Positions 23,914 through 36,289 of a stretch of 64,000 nt of DNA are shown here, in pieces (the stretch's first letter is position 1; each line of letters opens with the position of its first letter). The notes beneath the pieces were generated by a model that did no database searches, was not told the origin of the DNA, and was given only the letters and a program-made list of their open reading frames with translations. Both the position numbers and the translations under genes were made by a program. The stretch is from contig CAJQUW010001797.1 in the NCBI GenBank assembly GCA_907163375.1, positions 124,001-188,000 of the forward strand, written 5' to 3'. This DNA comes from Prostheceraeus crozeri. Its lineage: Eukaryota > Platyhelminthes > Polycladida > Euryleptidae.

Positions 23914-24729
23914 ATGAACGTATCTTGATGATAAATTTGATAACGAGTGAACATTAGAAGAAGAGAATGAGATGAGGTAAAGTCCGCTGTGGTGCATGCA
24001 ATTTCACTCCAATTCAAGCTCCGATTCGATGTATCTGAACCACCGCGTCTCAATGTATTCATAAATTCGTAGCGACAAAAAAACGAGTAATGTAAGCGGA
24101 TAAACGTCAAGAAGAGGGCAGACCGCTATGCTTCGATGATTTTGAACGTCCAGGGTGGCACAAATGACACGCATGTGATTCTGTGCATTTAAACAATCCA
24201 AAACACAGCTGTCATATAGTCTGTCGTTCGCATGTAATTACGATACGTCTGAGGGCAAGTCAAGTAGTCATCGCCTCCTTCCAAGACTTCGCATTCAATA
24301 AGACGGCAGCAGAAGTACCTCAAGATGGAATGAAAGATTCTGTAAATCCATTTTTCATGTATTCATCGGCCATGTTCGGCCTAGGTACTTGCCAGTCAGG
24401 ATTTCATGCTCAATTCCGATCGAGTCGAGTCGGTAAAATGTTGAAATCCAGCGAAATGACCTTGCCATTAGTCAAATCATACAAATTTATCGAACCACAA
24501 AATGCATGAACAGTTAAATTCACTGCTTTGATTTTCGGTTAGTTGAAAAAATCGTCTCCATCTGTCACATTCGCGGCATGACAATTTTGTGCTGAAGGAA
24601 GGTATGCAGGATCGATTCATTAAATTTATCAAAGAAGAGTTCAAGGAAGCAAGTCAATTGTGCACCCACCGCTAGGCAGTGAAATATGACATGGAGGACT
24701 AGAAAACTATTCAAATGACTCCACCTATA

Positions 24730-25325
24730 TCAGGGATGCGGAGTGCTATCATTTTTATAGGACTCCGACTCCGGGTGGCAAGCATATATAGCCTAGTTTT
24801 TTTGAAAAAAACTGGTAACCCACAGCATAGTTCATTATAGGCTTACCTGAACCTATTTTTAGTGATCATTGCTGCACCAATTATCAATCATTTTCGATGA
24901 AAGTTCATCAATATGCGCTTTAGAGGAGCCATCACATACGATTAACGTGAGGGCAAGAGGTAATGATCTCAAACAAACTAGTATTTCATTTTTGTCTCTG
25001 GTGTGACCTTTGGTGCAGGTGTGATCGAGGCTAGGAAGGCTTGTCTTCTCTACTAAATCACCGAGTGAAAAGACAGTTTTTTCACTATCACGGTTCATTC
25101 CCTCAACTATTACAAGCTTTGCATGTACTACTGTCTCTGTACTTTTGTTTGACGGAGAAAGTTGACATCAAGACAGTGACAGCTATGCACGAGGATAAAT
25201 AAGTTGCTTGTATTATATTTCGGGTCTAGTTATAGGCCGGAGTCCGGAGTCCTATCATTTGATAGGACTCCGACTCCAGTAAAAATTATAGGACTCCGGG
25301 ACTCCGACTCCGACTCCGCACCCAT
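24730..25325 (-). mobile_element. hAT-derived non-autonomous element with perfect 8-bp TSD
   Basis: The flanking octamer CACCTATA occurs exactly on both sides (24722-24729 and 25326-25333), the hAT target size. The ends read CAGGGATGCGGAGT and ACTCCGCACCCAT. Inside, the minus strand keeps a short transposase-derived frame (24859-25098, with FSLGDLVEKTSLPSLDHT), also present at 50,250. The catalytic core is deleted. Confidence 0.85.
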
Positions 25326-25333
25326 CACCTATA

Positions 25334-26456
25334 GATATCGGACTTTTCGCTTTGTTTAAGATAGTGGGACTAGAATTTTATCTGTTCGTTGAGGCACCAC
25401 TGTCATGAAAACACGCTTCCATGGCGTTGCATTGATGTCAATCTGTTTGCCCGCTCTAGTCGTTCATTCATACATTCCTACGTTCCTTAATAGATTGTCA
25501 GATTTCTGTTACTCACCCATGGAGATCAGATATCTATGATATTGCCCTCTCTTGTCTAGAGAGGACAATAGATGACTAGGATGGCAACAATCTGGACTTT
25601 GACAGCGGGCCAAGCTCAGGACTTCTCGCTCTATAATTTGAGATAACTTCTGATGTAATTGCCGTATAGCCTGCATTTTTCACACGGAATAAGATCCAAA
25701 TGAGATATATCACCTGTTTGAATATGAATGAAATTGGACCATTAACAAAGCCTGTAGACGACATAAAAGAAAGTTATAAAAATTGATCTTGTACCCACAG
25801 ACTTATGATTCTTGTTTCCACATTTTGCATGATTGATCTTCATAATCCATTGCAAACGATCTTGAGCAGAGAGATTTTCCAGCATGCCTCCAGTCGATTC
25901 TACAGGTGATTTAGTGATTTCATCTTCATTGGTCAGCCATGTCATTGATTTTCATCAATTGATAATCGTTTGGAATGAGGTGTCTTTCATGTTATCAAGA
26001 CACCAGTCTCATTCTATAAAACAGCCACTTGTCTGCGAATTAATCAAGAATTTTCTGTTCGAATCGGTAGACTTTTCGTGACTCATCGTCCACAATTATC
26101 AGTGCAGTTACAATCATTTCAGGTACAATTCATTGATCCGATGATATAACGTCTATGAAAGATGTTGCATATTGTTGTTGCATACGTCCAATGTAAGTAA
26201 TTATTAAGTACTGAAAACTTTCCTTCTGATGAGTCCATAGGCAGAATTGCAAACTATAAACAGTAAATGACACCATCACAAATGACTCTGCATTCATTTT
26301 GTCTCCGTTGTGAATGCATGATGAAGATACTTCATGTCCGCTCTAGATAACATGGATATCTAACAATCCGTCCTCTATGACTCCACCCATCCCGAGTGCC
26401 TGGTCTGTTATACTTGCGTAGATCGAGTCTGTGAGAACATGAAACACGTAGGACCA
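25334..26456. other. No recognisable gene
   Basis: AT-rich with short overlapping frames on both strands; no domain or repeat recognised. Confidence 0.4.
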
Positions 26457-26775
26457 CAGAATTAGATTGTTTAATTGTGTCACTTTGCTAGGAGTACAAA
26501 CTGATTCAAAACGATGGCACATGCAGGAACTTATTAAGTGGGCAAAAAGAAATTTTTAATACCTTGCAAAGATAGGAAAAATAGTCGTGCGTCGCTTGCG
26601 GATTTCTCTGAATTCCTTCAACATGCTCCGATCGCCACGATTCCTTCAGATTCGAAGAATTCAGATCATTGCGCAAAAGTTTTCTCGATAATGTTGGACC
26701 CTCCGATCTTTATTAAAAAAGTTAGCAGGCGCACGAAAAAAAGTTCGCAAACTTCTCTGTAGAACTTGACATTAC
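26457..26775 (+). mobile_element. MITE family A, truncated copy
   Basis: Begins with CAGAATTAGATTGTTTAAT like copy 1 and follows it for about 320 bp through AAGTGGGCAAAAAGAAA and CTTCTCTGTAGAACTTGACAT, then ends abruptly just before the SINE at 26,789. Confidence 0.75.
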
Positions 26776-26788
26776 GTTATAATAACGT

Positions 26789-26990
26789 CATAATGCGCGC
26801 TGAAAGCTTTACTTGCTCTTGACACGATCATGGAGGGTGTGCTTCGCTGGTCTTGGTGATCTTCATGCCGCGTTAGCAATTCGAAGACTGGGTTCGATTC
26901 CCAGCCGGCAAGCCATTTTTCATGGTGGTGCCAAGAGCAAGGCGCATTGAAATATCATTTCGACCTCGTGAAAGCCGGAGGCATTGAATC
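26789..26990 (+). mobile_element. tRNA-derived SINE, copy 2
   Basis: About 200 bp shared with 21,654-21,853. The B box GGTTCGATTCC (26891-26901) is canonical and followed by CAGCCGGC. It sits directly after the truncated MITE copy, so either may have been cut by the other's arrival. Confidence 0.65.
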
Positions 26991-29339
26991 ATAGGTACAA
27001 TGGATTTATCTTACCTATTTGCCCCGATTTCAAATGCGCAGGAATCTTGGTTATGGACTGGTTATGGACAATTATTCACTCAATTCACTCACAATTATTC
27101 ACTGGAATGACTTCCCTTTTCTCCACTCACTTTGGTGATGCCCTGAGGTGGTGCCCGCACCGTTGTCCACAGTTCATTTATTGCTCCTGAGCTTCGTATG
27201 CCAAGTTTTTGGCTAACATTGCTTTTTTCCGAGAAGCGCGGAAGCTGACAACGCAGGACGTTCTCACATCTGTACTTCACATAAGTAACTCTAATGCAAT
27301 TTAGTCTAACGACTTATCGAGCAGAAAATGATGATAAAGCTCCCTTGTAGCACTAATGTAAAAATCGTGTAACTGCATTTAGAATGAATGATAAAGAGCT
27401 GCATTTTGCTAGAATATGCAACTTCATGATGAAGTTTTATCTTTCTCGCAGGCCTATTCATATTCATCATGTTCAGTCAAGTGAGAAAACGTCATCAAAT
27501 AAAGACGAAAATGCGCAATTAGGCCTAAGAACTAGCAATGAGCTTAATACAAAACCAATCAGCTTACGATATTAGTAGTCACGCCCTTATCAATCTCGAA
27601 CACACTTACAAACTTTTAGAATTAGAGTTTTAAATCATACCTTTAGGTCCGTGTGCGGTAACTGCGCATAAAGTTAAGCCACGACTAGTAATACAAATCG
27701 TATATTCTCATTCGTGGAATAACGTTTATTCGTAGACTAACGCAATGGTGCACGCGCCCCTTAGAGACTTAACTTAGGCGTGATCCTAACCGATTGTTTT
27801 AATCTAATGTAATCTGTTCATGTTATCTAGCCTAAAAACTTCTCCATTGTGTGAATATGCTTACGAGGAGGATGTATATATTGTAGGCCTATTCATTGTG
27901 GAAAGAATTCCAAACAGTCCATCGTTCATAGCAGGATAATAAGGTCTATAGGCAGAATACTAACATAGCCTAGGTCTAGCTTTCAGAAATAGTGACTAGA
28001 TTTAATTATGTAATAAGCTTAACCTACATCAGGCCTACGTCATGTATGCCGCCATGAATCCCTACGTGCATATCCACTGACCGCGCATGAATTGATTAAG
28101 CCATTATTGAACATGCCCGCTGCCCGCAGGCGAATGCCCGCAGCGGGCCCCACCCCAGGTGATGTCTAAGGATTATCATGATTTGCGGTAATTAGAATGA
28201 AGATTTATTCGATATGTCACTATCATACTGTTAGCATCCGCATCATTCGCGAATGATGTAATCTCAGCACACCAGCAGATATCGCATTTTTTATTAAAAC
28301 TTGAAGATTACGGTTATCGTGCTTTGCGTAAAACTCAGAAGATTTTTGACCGTGGAGGCGAACCGGCGATCAGTCCATTTCAAATTGCGATGCAAATCTA
28401 TCCCATATAAGTTGTTCAATTACTGCGTGTCGAAAATGTGCTTATTTGGTTGATATTTTCGATACAGCAAGAAATGGTGATGTTCTCAAAATGACCAGTA
28501 TGGCGCTTATCATCTTTTGCATTCAAATTCTTCATTTACACGTATATATTTGAAGAGCTTAATGCAAAGCGGCGGTAAGATAATAATCCTTAGAGGTCGC
28601 CTGCACCGCTCTCTGGCAGGTGTAGTGTAAAGATATCAAGACCTATGGCTTCCAGGAATCTTATTCAGTTTTCACTTAGTCTACATCTCTGCCAAGAATC
28701 AGCCTGAAAATGAATCAGAATGCAATATAGGCAAGTCTGTATTGTCAATAAACTTTCAAGAGCAGAGGTTTTCTCAAGACTCTTGAGCACTGGCATTAGT
28801 TGCAATATTCACGATCATTATCGTAAAACGCAAACTTTCAATGCATGAATTTGCATCGGTATTGAGGAAATAACAGAAGTCATAAATTTAAGGATTATTT
28901 TCACTGTTCAGCTCAATGCAGCTGGAATAAAGATACGAATTCGGAACACACAAGAAAAGAAATTAGCTGAACGCTGCCCTCGAATTATTTATCGAATCAG
29001 TTAATGCAATCAATGTTTAACAACCACTGATTTGAGGAAGACATTATTCAATATCCATATGAATGATGCTACGGGAGTCTCATTGTTCCTATTCAGCTCT
29101 TGTGGACAAAGGAGAATAGTCAAATAACTATTTTACAACATAAAATAGTTTGTTACTGCTGTTATGACGTGCATTCTCTCACTCTCTCTTACATTGAAAT
29201 AATTTTGCGTTCTATACTTTCTATCGTACAAAGAAATTAGATTTTGGCATCACTCAAGTCGGATTTATCTCCTTAATTCGGTTTCCTATATTATTTACTT
29301 TTCTGATAACTGTGTCCGCTCAAAATTTTGATTTCTGCA
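26991..29339. other. No recognisable gene
   Basis: AT-rich sequence with a GC-rich patch near 28,105-28,160 (repeated GCCCGC words). Several TAGGCCTA-like words occur (27,450; 27,521; 27,888). No coding region recognised. Confidence 0.4.
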
Positions 29340-29681
29340 TCATTTCGTTGGAATAGTGTTCAGTTTCATTCTCTGGATAACGAAATATCGGTTTGGACAG
29401 AAGTCTCCAGTTCAGTGTGTTCTATATTTGGTCGTCGTATTATCATCGTCATCAGTCTGTGTCTCTGCGTGTGCCTACACCATAGATATCTTATCGTGTT
29501 TTACCTACCTTCATTATCAGTTGGTATTGTCAACTGCAATTGATCAGCTGTTCAGAAGAGTGGTTTTGGAACCTTACACGCCCAATTTTTCCTTGATTAT
29601 TGATTTTTTGTCACGTGACTCAACACAGCTGACCTTGCGTCATCCACGGAAATCCCTGACGTGTAATTTCTTCCGTAAACT

Positions 29682-30355
29682 ATGCCTGTTGACACGCGCA
29701 AGACAAGTAATGACGAGGGTTGTATTCGTGATGTGATACGTGATGAGATACGAAATGTTTTGCAAGTAGAAATAGCACTTATAAGAAACGAGTTTAATGC
29801 CAAGCTGATAGAATTCAAGAATGAAATAAAAAATGATATGAAGAATCTTATCAAATCTGCAGTTGAGGGTGAAATGTATCAAATTGATGAAAAACTTAAG
29901 AAATATGATTTCGATTTGGCGAAAAATCAAAGGACATGTTGTTAGCATTGAACAAGATAAATTATATGAAAGAGAAAAGAACTCGCTAAGAATTTTGTGA
30001 TTAGCGTTTGGACGAACCTGAGAACGAGACTGCTGACTCTTTGAAAGAGAAAGTTGATGATCTTCTAGCAACTTTAGATTCTAACATTGATACGGTTTCT
30101 TGCAGTCGAGTCGGTAAATTTTCGAGGTCCAAATCCCGCATGATAAAAGTGATAACGAAAGATGTCAAAGATAGAAATATGATCTTAAGTCATGCAAAGA
30201 ACTTGAGAGTTTCATCTTTATTCAGAAATGTATATATTAATCCTGATAGATGTAAAATTGACCGTTTAGAACATAACCGACTGCGAAGTGTCGTGAGCGT
30301 ATTGAGAGACACCTATCCGAATAAAAAAGTTGTTAAAAGGCAAAGTTCTGGTTGA
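29682..30355 (+). pseudogene. LINE ORF1 (coiled coil and RRM-like), frameshifted
   Basis: The first frame (29682-29945) starts MPVDTRKTSNDEGCIRDVI and is a charged coiled coil (heptads through LIEFKNEIKNDMKNLIKS). After a frame break the second (to 30355) has DEPENETADSLKEKV, DTVSCSRVGKFSRSKSRMI and FRNVYINPDRC, matching the RRM-like and C-terminal parts of L1-type ORF1 proteins that bind LINE RNA as trimers. Between the frames lies a decayed EREKNSLRI block. The start at 29682 is the first in-frame methionine. Confidence 0.75.
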
Positions 30356-30489
30356 TGGCGAGGTTCATGATTATGAAAAGCCTTTGGTACATATTTTTCC
30401 AGAATTATGACTAACTTCTAACCTTATCGGTTCATCTGTCAGTCAAAAGACACCTAAAGTCGAGACTAATGATGCTGCTTTCTTTCTAC

Positions 30490-31425
30490 CTTCTTTTTGT
30501 ACGATAAATTGCAGATCTGTTTGTAAACAAGACTGATGAATTACTACTTTTTCTTTGTGATAAACAGCCTAATGTAGTTTGTCTTACAGAAACTTGGCTA
30601 GACAACTCCGTTGGTGATAATTTCGTTTCTTTTTCTCATTACACCACACACCGTGTTGATCGTAATACTTCGAAAAAAGGTGGTGGAATAATATGTTGTG
30701 TTGTCAGCAGTTCTTTTAGATCAGAAACACTTGAATTTATTACTGATATCGATGATTTTGAAATCTGATTGTTCGTATATCCTGTAATAAATTTCATGGG
30801 ATCATTGTTAATTTATATTTTCCTCACGGAAGTACGTTCAACAAAGACAAACAGCAACAAATTTCTATTAGTATTATTGCCGTGGTTGATCGTCATCTTT
30901 TGGCTTATCCTAATCATGATGTCATTTTTATTGGAGATTTCAATCGTTTTAGTGTGGATTTGTTTCAATCAAGCCTTTGTATAAGAAATGTCATTTTAAA
31001 ATCTACTCGTAAAGATGCTATTCTGGATTTAATTTTTATCCCTGAGAAGTATGTTCAGTTCTATCTACCTTGTGAAATTTATGCTCCACTCTGTTCTAAG
31101 TGATCAAAACATTGTATTTGTTCGCTCGAAATCAGCCGTGATTCCTGATGATACTTATGTGAAAGTATATGATTTCCGCAAATCAAATTTGTTATCTGTT
31201 TCGCGATACTTATCTTCTATTGATTGGAATTCTGTTTTTTTGGACTGTGACCTGAACAGTATGTGTGAGCTTTTCTATTATCATCTTGATACCTGTCTTA
31301 ATATGCTGCCTGTCGACTATGTGAAAAAAAAAACAGTCAAAGATCCTCCTTGGATTACGAATGTGATTAAAGTCCTCATTAATAAACGGTACCAAGCATT
31401 TAAAAGTAAAGATTGGCAATTATAA
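30490..31425 (+). pseudogene. LINE ORF2 AP endonuclease region, decayed
   Basis: Traces of an AP-type endonuclease occur in several frames: PNVVCLTETWLDNSV with the catalytic glutamate (about 30,569-30,613), THRVDRNTSKKGGGI, then VIFIGDFNRFSVDL with the GDFN metal-binding block (about 30,921), AILDLIFIPEK and a SDQNIVFVRSK end. A further frame (31051-31425) leads into the RT. The domain nicks target DNA for reverse transcription in active relatives. At least two frame breaks are present. Confidence 0.75.
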
Positions 31426-31444
31426 CCGACACTACAAGAAAAAG

Positions 31445-33108
31445 GTGAGAACAGCAATTTTCAACGCAAAGAAAAGTTGGGGAGATAGAATGCTAAAAAC
31501 TGGAAACTCGGTATGGGACGTTTACAAGAAGTTGAAGGGTGAGAGAAATGCAATGGGAAACTGGTTGCCTAATTGTGATCCCGATAATAGCATCGAGTCC
31601 ATACTTGAGAACATTAAAACAAATATTGATTCTAGTTTCAACCAAAAGAAAAATATCCCAATGCAATGTTTTCCATTCATGACGCCTTTTCAATTTAAAG
31701 AAGCTGAGATACACGATATGCTACGGAAAATTAGTCTTCAAAATCGTCTGGACCTGATGAAATCCCCTCAAAAGTCTGGTCGTTGTTCGCTGATGACATT
31801 GTGAAACCATTGACTGCAATTTTTAATGTTTGTGTTCAAGTTGCTGATTTACCAGTTAAATGGAAAATGGCGAATATTGTGCCATTACCAAAAACGTCTC
31901 CACCAAACTTAACTGCCTTGAGACCTATCTCTTTGCTTTCAATGCCAGAGAGAATCTTTGAGAAGTGTTTGTTAAAGCGGATTAAAGCTGAATTCTTGTT
32001 AAAATTTGACAACCAACAGTACGCCTATCGACCAAATAGTTCAACTATCTGTGCCCTAATTGACCTTGAAGATTATCTGAAGAGAAGTTTTGATAATGAA
32101 GATATTATTGCGTGCCATGCTCTTTCAATCGATCTTCTTAAGGGTTTCGATAGGGTACCTCATGATATTCTCATTAACAGAATGATTCAAGATGATTTTA
32201 GCGGGTTTACAATAACATTTGTGCGGAATTATTTACAGCAAAGGAGCTTTAAAGTCAAATGGAAGGACAAACGCAGCGTTGTTTCGATGATACCGAGTGG
32301 GATCCCTCAAGGATCATCCTTAGGCCCATTGTTATTTGGCTACTTCATTTCCGACTTGACAATCTCAAATACAAGTGGTGTGCAAGACTCCATGATTTTC
32401 AAATACTCTGACGATATTTTTATTAGCTGCACCATACGTAGAGGAGACTCATCTTCTAATTTGGCTAAAACATATGGAGCGAAAGTATAATAGATTGGAC
32501 CAAAAAGTTATATGGACATCAAAGAAGAAAAGTGTCAGCAGATGCTGTTTACACTATCTCGTTCATTCAGTCCAGAACAATTTGCATTGCCTAACATTCC
32601 TGTGGTGAATAGCATGAAAATACTTGGTATAACATTTGAATGCACTCTAAAGTGGAATCTGCATTTTAACCATATTTGTAAAAGAGCCTCATCGAGACTG
32701 CATGTAATTCGGCAATTACGTGACTATTTACCGACTTCCGAACTAACCTTAGTATACCAAAATTGCATAAGAAGCTTACTTGAATATGGAGCACCTCTGT
32801 TTTCGGACTTACCACGCAAATTAGTCATTAAATTAGAGCGGATTCAACGCCGAGCTCATTTTGTGATTTGTAACACACACGATTGCGAATGTCTCAATTT
32901 CGTTCCGCTTGAGTATCGCAGAACTATCCTTAGTTTCAGATTGTTTGAAAGTATATTGGGAAATAATGAACACATTCTTCATCATCTTCTCCCATCAGTT
33001 ATGCCATATTCCGGAAAGTTTCGTATACCAATCTCAAGAACAGCTCTTCGCAGTAAATGTTTTATCATACAAATGTCACGACTTCATAACAGTAACTTTA
33101 CTTTATGA
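31445..33108 (+). pseudogene. LINE ORF2 reverse transcriptase, decayed
   Basis: Three frames cover the RT: 31445-31804 (pre-RT segment), 31783-32490 with LRPISLLSMPERIFEKCL, YAYRPNSSTICALIDLEDYL, SIDLLKGFDRVPHDIL (first aspartate), SGIPQGSSLGPLLFGYFISD and FKYSDDIF (a YSDD catalytic box), and 32512-33108 with the thumb (MKILGITFECTLKWNLHF, YQNCIRSLLEYGAPLFSDL). The CR1/Jockey-type block order is complete. Frame breaks before and after the catalytic part mean no functional protein. Confidence 0.9.
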
Positions 33109-33246
33109 ACGTACTCTTCATTAAACGTTTTTGTTAAGTTATTTTTTATTTAATGAATGTCTTCTTTACATTGTCTTTGGCCCCACGATTTTCAGTACTG
33201 GGGCAATGTTATTTTCTTAAATAAACGGATTATTATTATTATTATA

Positions 33247-33851
33247 AATTAGTTGTTCAGCTATATCTCCACGTTCTCTTCAATTTTTGGAAGTTGTGTT
33301 GTAACTGTGCAGTGCAGCTCTCATGCGCAATAATTCTCATTTATCTAGCTTCAGGCGCTGTTTTTTGGCTTTCTGTTTAACGCTAGACAAGCAACTAAAA
33401 CGTCTCCTTTGTATTTTACAATGCATCAAAATGTGATTCTCTTCCAACAAAAGGTACCACATAGCATTTGTGGTGGCAATTTAAACTGTTTAAATTGTCC
33501 TACAAGTTTGATTCTTCAACTGCTGTTACACAGATGTTATATTTTCTTGACAACGACTGAAGCATTAGGATCGATATGGGATCTTCAGATTATCATGCGC
33601 CTAAGTCTACATGAGTAATTTTCATGACATTACTTTAAACCGCATTATTTAGTAGACAAGAAGTTGCGCAGTTAAACTGACATATTCCTTTCACAGATGA
33701 TAATAATGATGATAATAATGATGGCAATGATACAGTAAAATCCTTAAGAATGCATTGTAAAATCAAGCATTCGTTTGGAAAATTGTAAGGCTGTGGGTCA
33801 AATGAAACAAATTGCTCCGAATGTGGAATTGAAGTAATTTCATGAGCATTT
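33247..33851. other. No gene; GATAAT microsatellite
   Basis: A GATAATAATGAT-type simple repeat lies at about 33,693-33,730. Otherwise AT-rich with no gene recognised. Confidence 0.5.
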
Positions 33852-34317
33852 AGATTGTTTAAGCGGATTTATATTCATTTTAGCTAGAAGTGCAAACTGA
33901 TTAAAAAAACGGTGCCACATACAGGAACTTGCTAAGTGGGCAAAAAGAAACTTTTTAATACCTTACAGAGATAGGAAAAATAGTCGTATGTCGCTTGCGG
34001 ATTGCTGTGAATTCCCTCAAGATGCTTCCATCATCACGATTTTGCAAAATTTTCTCGATAATGTTGGTCCTTCCTGTCATTATTAAGAAAGTTAGCAGGC
34101 GCACGAAAAACCTTCACAAACTTCTCTGTAGAACTTGTTATCGTCTGCGTCTCTTTGCTGTGTGATCCGGTTGATAATAGTCATTGTAACTTCGCACAAT
34201 TTGGCGTGTTTAGTGTTGAACTAGTTGCTCATTGTTCGATTGCTATCGTATTATGTCAGCAGATTGTGTCATTTCACTGACGTTGCATGTTCCAATGTTT
34301 CATTTCTAGTCAAACCA
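33852..34317 (+). mobile_element. MITE family A, diverged copy
   Basis: Follows copy 1 from GATTGTTTAA through AAGTGGGCAAAAAGAAAC, CTTACAGAGATAGGAAAAAT and GTGTGATCCGGTTGATAATA to TGTTCCAATGTTTCATTTCT, with an internal deletion near 34,037 and without the last inverted end. Confidence 0.75.
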
Positions 34318-34408
34318 TAGAAATTGATGATCTTTAGATAAGCAATCTATTTCTATGAGTCAAGCAGAACAAGAGAGGACCTGTCCGATCCCATTCTGTG
34401 AGCAATAT

Positions 34409-34517
34409 AATAGACTTTGAAGCGAATCGAAGTTCGTGAGTTTACACTTCCCTAATGCAGCTACCGCAGTATCAACGGAATAGACTTTGAAGCGAATCGA
34501 GGTTTGTGAGTTTACAA
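34409..34517 (+). repeat. Two-copy direct repeat (38 bp, 71-bp period)
   Basis: AATAGACTTTGAAGCGAATC and the next 18 bp occur at 34409-34446 and again at 34480-34517 with two mismatches. No function is apparent. Confidence 0.8.
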
Positions 34518-34817
34518 ATTATTACTTCCTCATCCTTGTGAATCTGTTTCTTTGTTGTGTTAGCTAATGAATTCACTTTCAGTAGAAGACGAACTAAACA
34601 AAATATTTAAAGAATTTACTTCTCACGTCAGCACAGAATTGACCTGATTTCAATCCTTGCGTCTATCAAATTGAGCTGGATTTGGACTACCTACAACAAA
34701 TAAGCTGTGACATGTTCTTATCATTATATTTTGAAGTGATAACATGCAATTGACCAAACACAGCAAGAAACACACGTATATATTTTGAAGAAGCATACTT
34801 TTGAACCAAACCATAGA

Positions 34818-35135
34818 GTAGGTATATTAGGTAGAGTGATAACTCCGCATTTATTAAATCTCCAATGTGCATACACTTTTGATTTTATTAAATGAACTCG
34901 AGGGGGATACAGTTGGTAATTGTTGCCAAATGTGAAATATGCAAATTTTTGCTGTTTTGAGGAAATTGGCAGAGCAAAATCATATAATCAAAGACAATGA
35001 TTTCAATTAACTTTGAAACATGCAAATGGGTCCATATCACTTCAAGAAATGAAACATGAATTTAGTGAATCATAAATTCATGGCGGTGAAAATTGAAATA
35101 AAAGCTTGAAATTTCAGACAAGAAAGCACGAATAA
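34818..35135. repeat. Segment shared with 48.35-48.69 kb
   Basis: The blocks TAACTCCGCATTTATTAAAT, GATTTTATTAAATGAACTC and GAAATTTCAG.CAAGAAAGCAC occur in the same order and orientation at 48,350-48,690. There the segment lies directly upstream (minus strand) of a sulfotransferase exon. It is either an interspersed repeat or the mark of a locus duplication. Confidence 0.7.
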
Positions 35136-35139
35136 TACC

Positions 35140-35445
35140 TCGACCGTTCTGCCGAGACTGCTTCACTTGTACGATCCAGTGTTGAAGAAATACGTAGTAG
35201 AACGATAAATGCACCTGCATCATTGACGTCAGTCATGCCTGTGCGCACGATTCTGTGCCCATCGGAGGAGAAATCCTTTCTCTGCGAATATGACAACTTT
35301 GGAGATATAAATTCATCTGAAGGAACAGCTGATTGAATTAAATCCAGATTCAAGTCTGCGACCGCGTTTTGAAGATCTATCGCTGGAACAATTTTGGGTC
35401 GCTGTTCTGGAAGAATTCCCTCCGAATCCTTGTTCGCTTTGCATC
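35140..35445 (-). CDS. Possible host exon, unknown protein
   Basis: The minus strand is open for about 100 codons here, with a balanced residue mix (ILPEQRPKIVPAIDLQNAV, then RKDFSSDGHRIVRTGMTDV and ISSTLDRTSEAVSAERS). It ends at a donor-like GAG/GTATTA near 35,142. I do not recognise a domain. It lies just upstream of the segment shared with the sulfotransferase locus, so it could be a stem-region exon of a related gene, but that is conjecture. An acceptor upstream is not clear. Confidence 0.3.
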
Positions 35446-35667
35446 TACATATTTGTACGAAATGGGATTCTCTCGTATCACATATCCGAAAAACACATTA
35501 CCCATCCGCCTAAATGTTTATAATTGATATTGATATTTCATCATATTAGTAGGCTACTTAACAAGCATTTTAGCACTTCTGTGAATTTAAGTTCGGTAAT
35601 TCTAGCCCTCTTCTATTTAGTACTCAGATCCGCACTGAAATAGGACCAAATGATTTTACAGTGTAGA
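35446..35667. other. Spacer without recognised feature
   Basis: AT-rich; nothing recognised. Confidence 0.4.
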
Positions 35668-35890
35668 GAAAATGACAAACTGCTCTAAAAAGATTCAGCA
35701 CAATTTTTCCTCCCTTCTTCTTTTATTTCATTCTCCTATGATAAAACTGTCTTCTAATGATTTAGCCTGTGTTGACTATCAATCATGAAAAGCTCTGATT
35801 CGCGTCCACTTTCAAGTGGATGAAAGATATGATACAAATTTGAAGGATATTTAGTTGCTTAATTATATAGAAAACCCCCTTTCATATAAT
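35668..35890 (+). repeat. Duplicate of the lectin gene upstream region
   Basis: Matches 36,290-36,512 in order: GAGAAAATGACA, ATTCTCCTATGATAAAAC, GTCTTCTAA.GATTTAGCCT and a final AATTATATA. A short (AG)n run follows at 35,949. No lectin coding sequence follows this copy. Confidence 0.75.
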
Positions 35891-36289
35891 TCTCATCGCG
35901 ATGAAGTTGTCTGTGTAACGAATTAAGTACAGGGATAAAATTGTTTAAGAGAGAGAGAGAGAGATCTTTGAAGAGAATTGTATTGCGGTCGTGAGATGTT
36001 GGAGATATTTCTCATCTGCGTGATCGCATGGAAAAGCAAATTTTCAACACTGGACGACATCATCTTTATCGGAAAGCTTCTCATAAACATCTCATTTTGT
36101 TTCATAAGCGTACATTTAAGAATTGTGATTACACTGTGTTGTCTGCTATCAAAATAAAAACACATCATGAAAATCCAGTGCCCAAATGGGAATATTGAAT
36201 ATTAGATAATATCATAACAATGTCACTGAATACTGAATTAGTCGCAACAAGAAAATAATTCAATGGAGTATCTTCAAATCAAAACTAGA

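Larger units (their letters stand above)
29340..33245 (+). mobile_element. CR1/L2-like LINE, nearly full length, decayed
   Basis: Order: a probable 5' UTR (29340-29681), an ORF1 in two frames, an AP-type endonuclease, reverse transcriptase in two frames, a short 3' UTR and an (ATT)n tail (about 33,229-33,245) just after AATAAACGG. The ORF1 type (coiled coil plus RRM-like segment), the AP endonuclease and the microsatellite tail suit the CR1/L2/Jockey group. Multiple frame breaks make it inactive. The 5' boundary is uncertain and I found no clear target duplication. Confidence 0.85.

Noticed and set aside
29356-29736. 126-codon frame upstream of LINE ORF1
   Set aside because: It overlaps the start of ORF1 in another frame and its composition looks like untranslated sequence.
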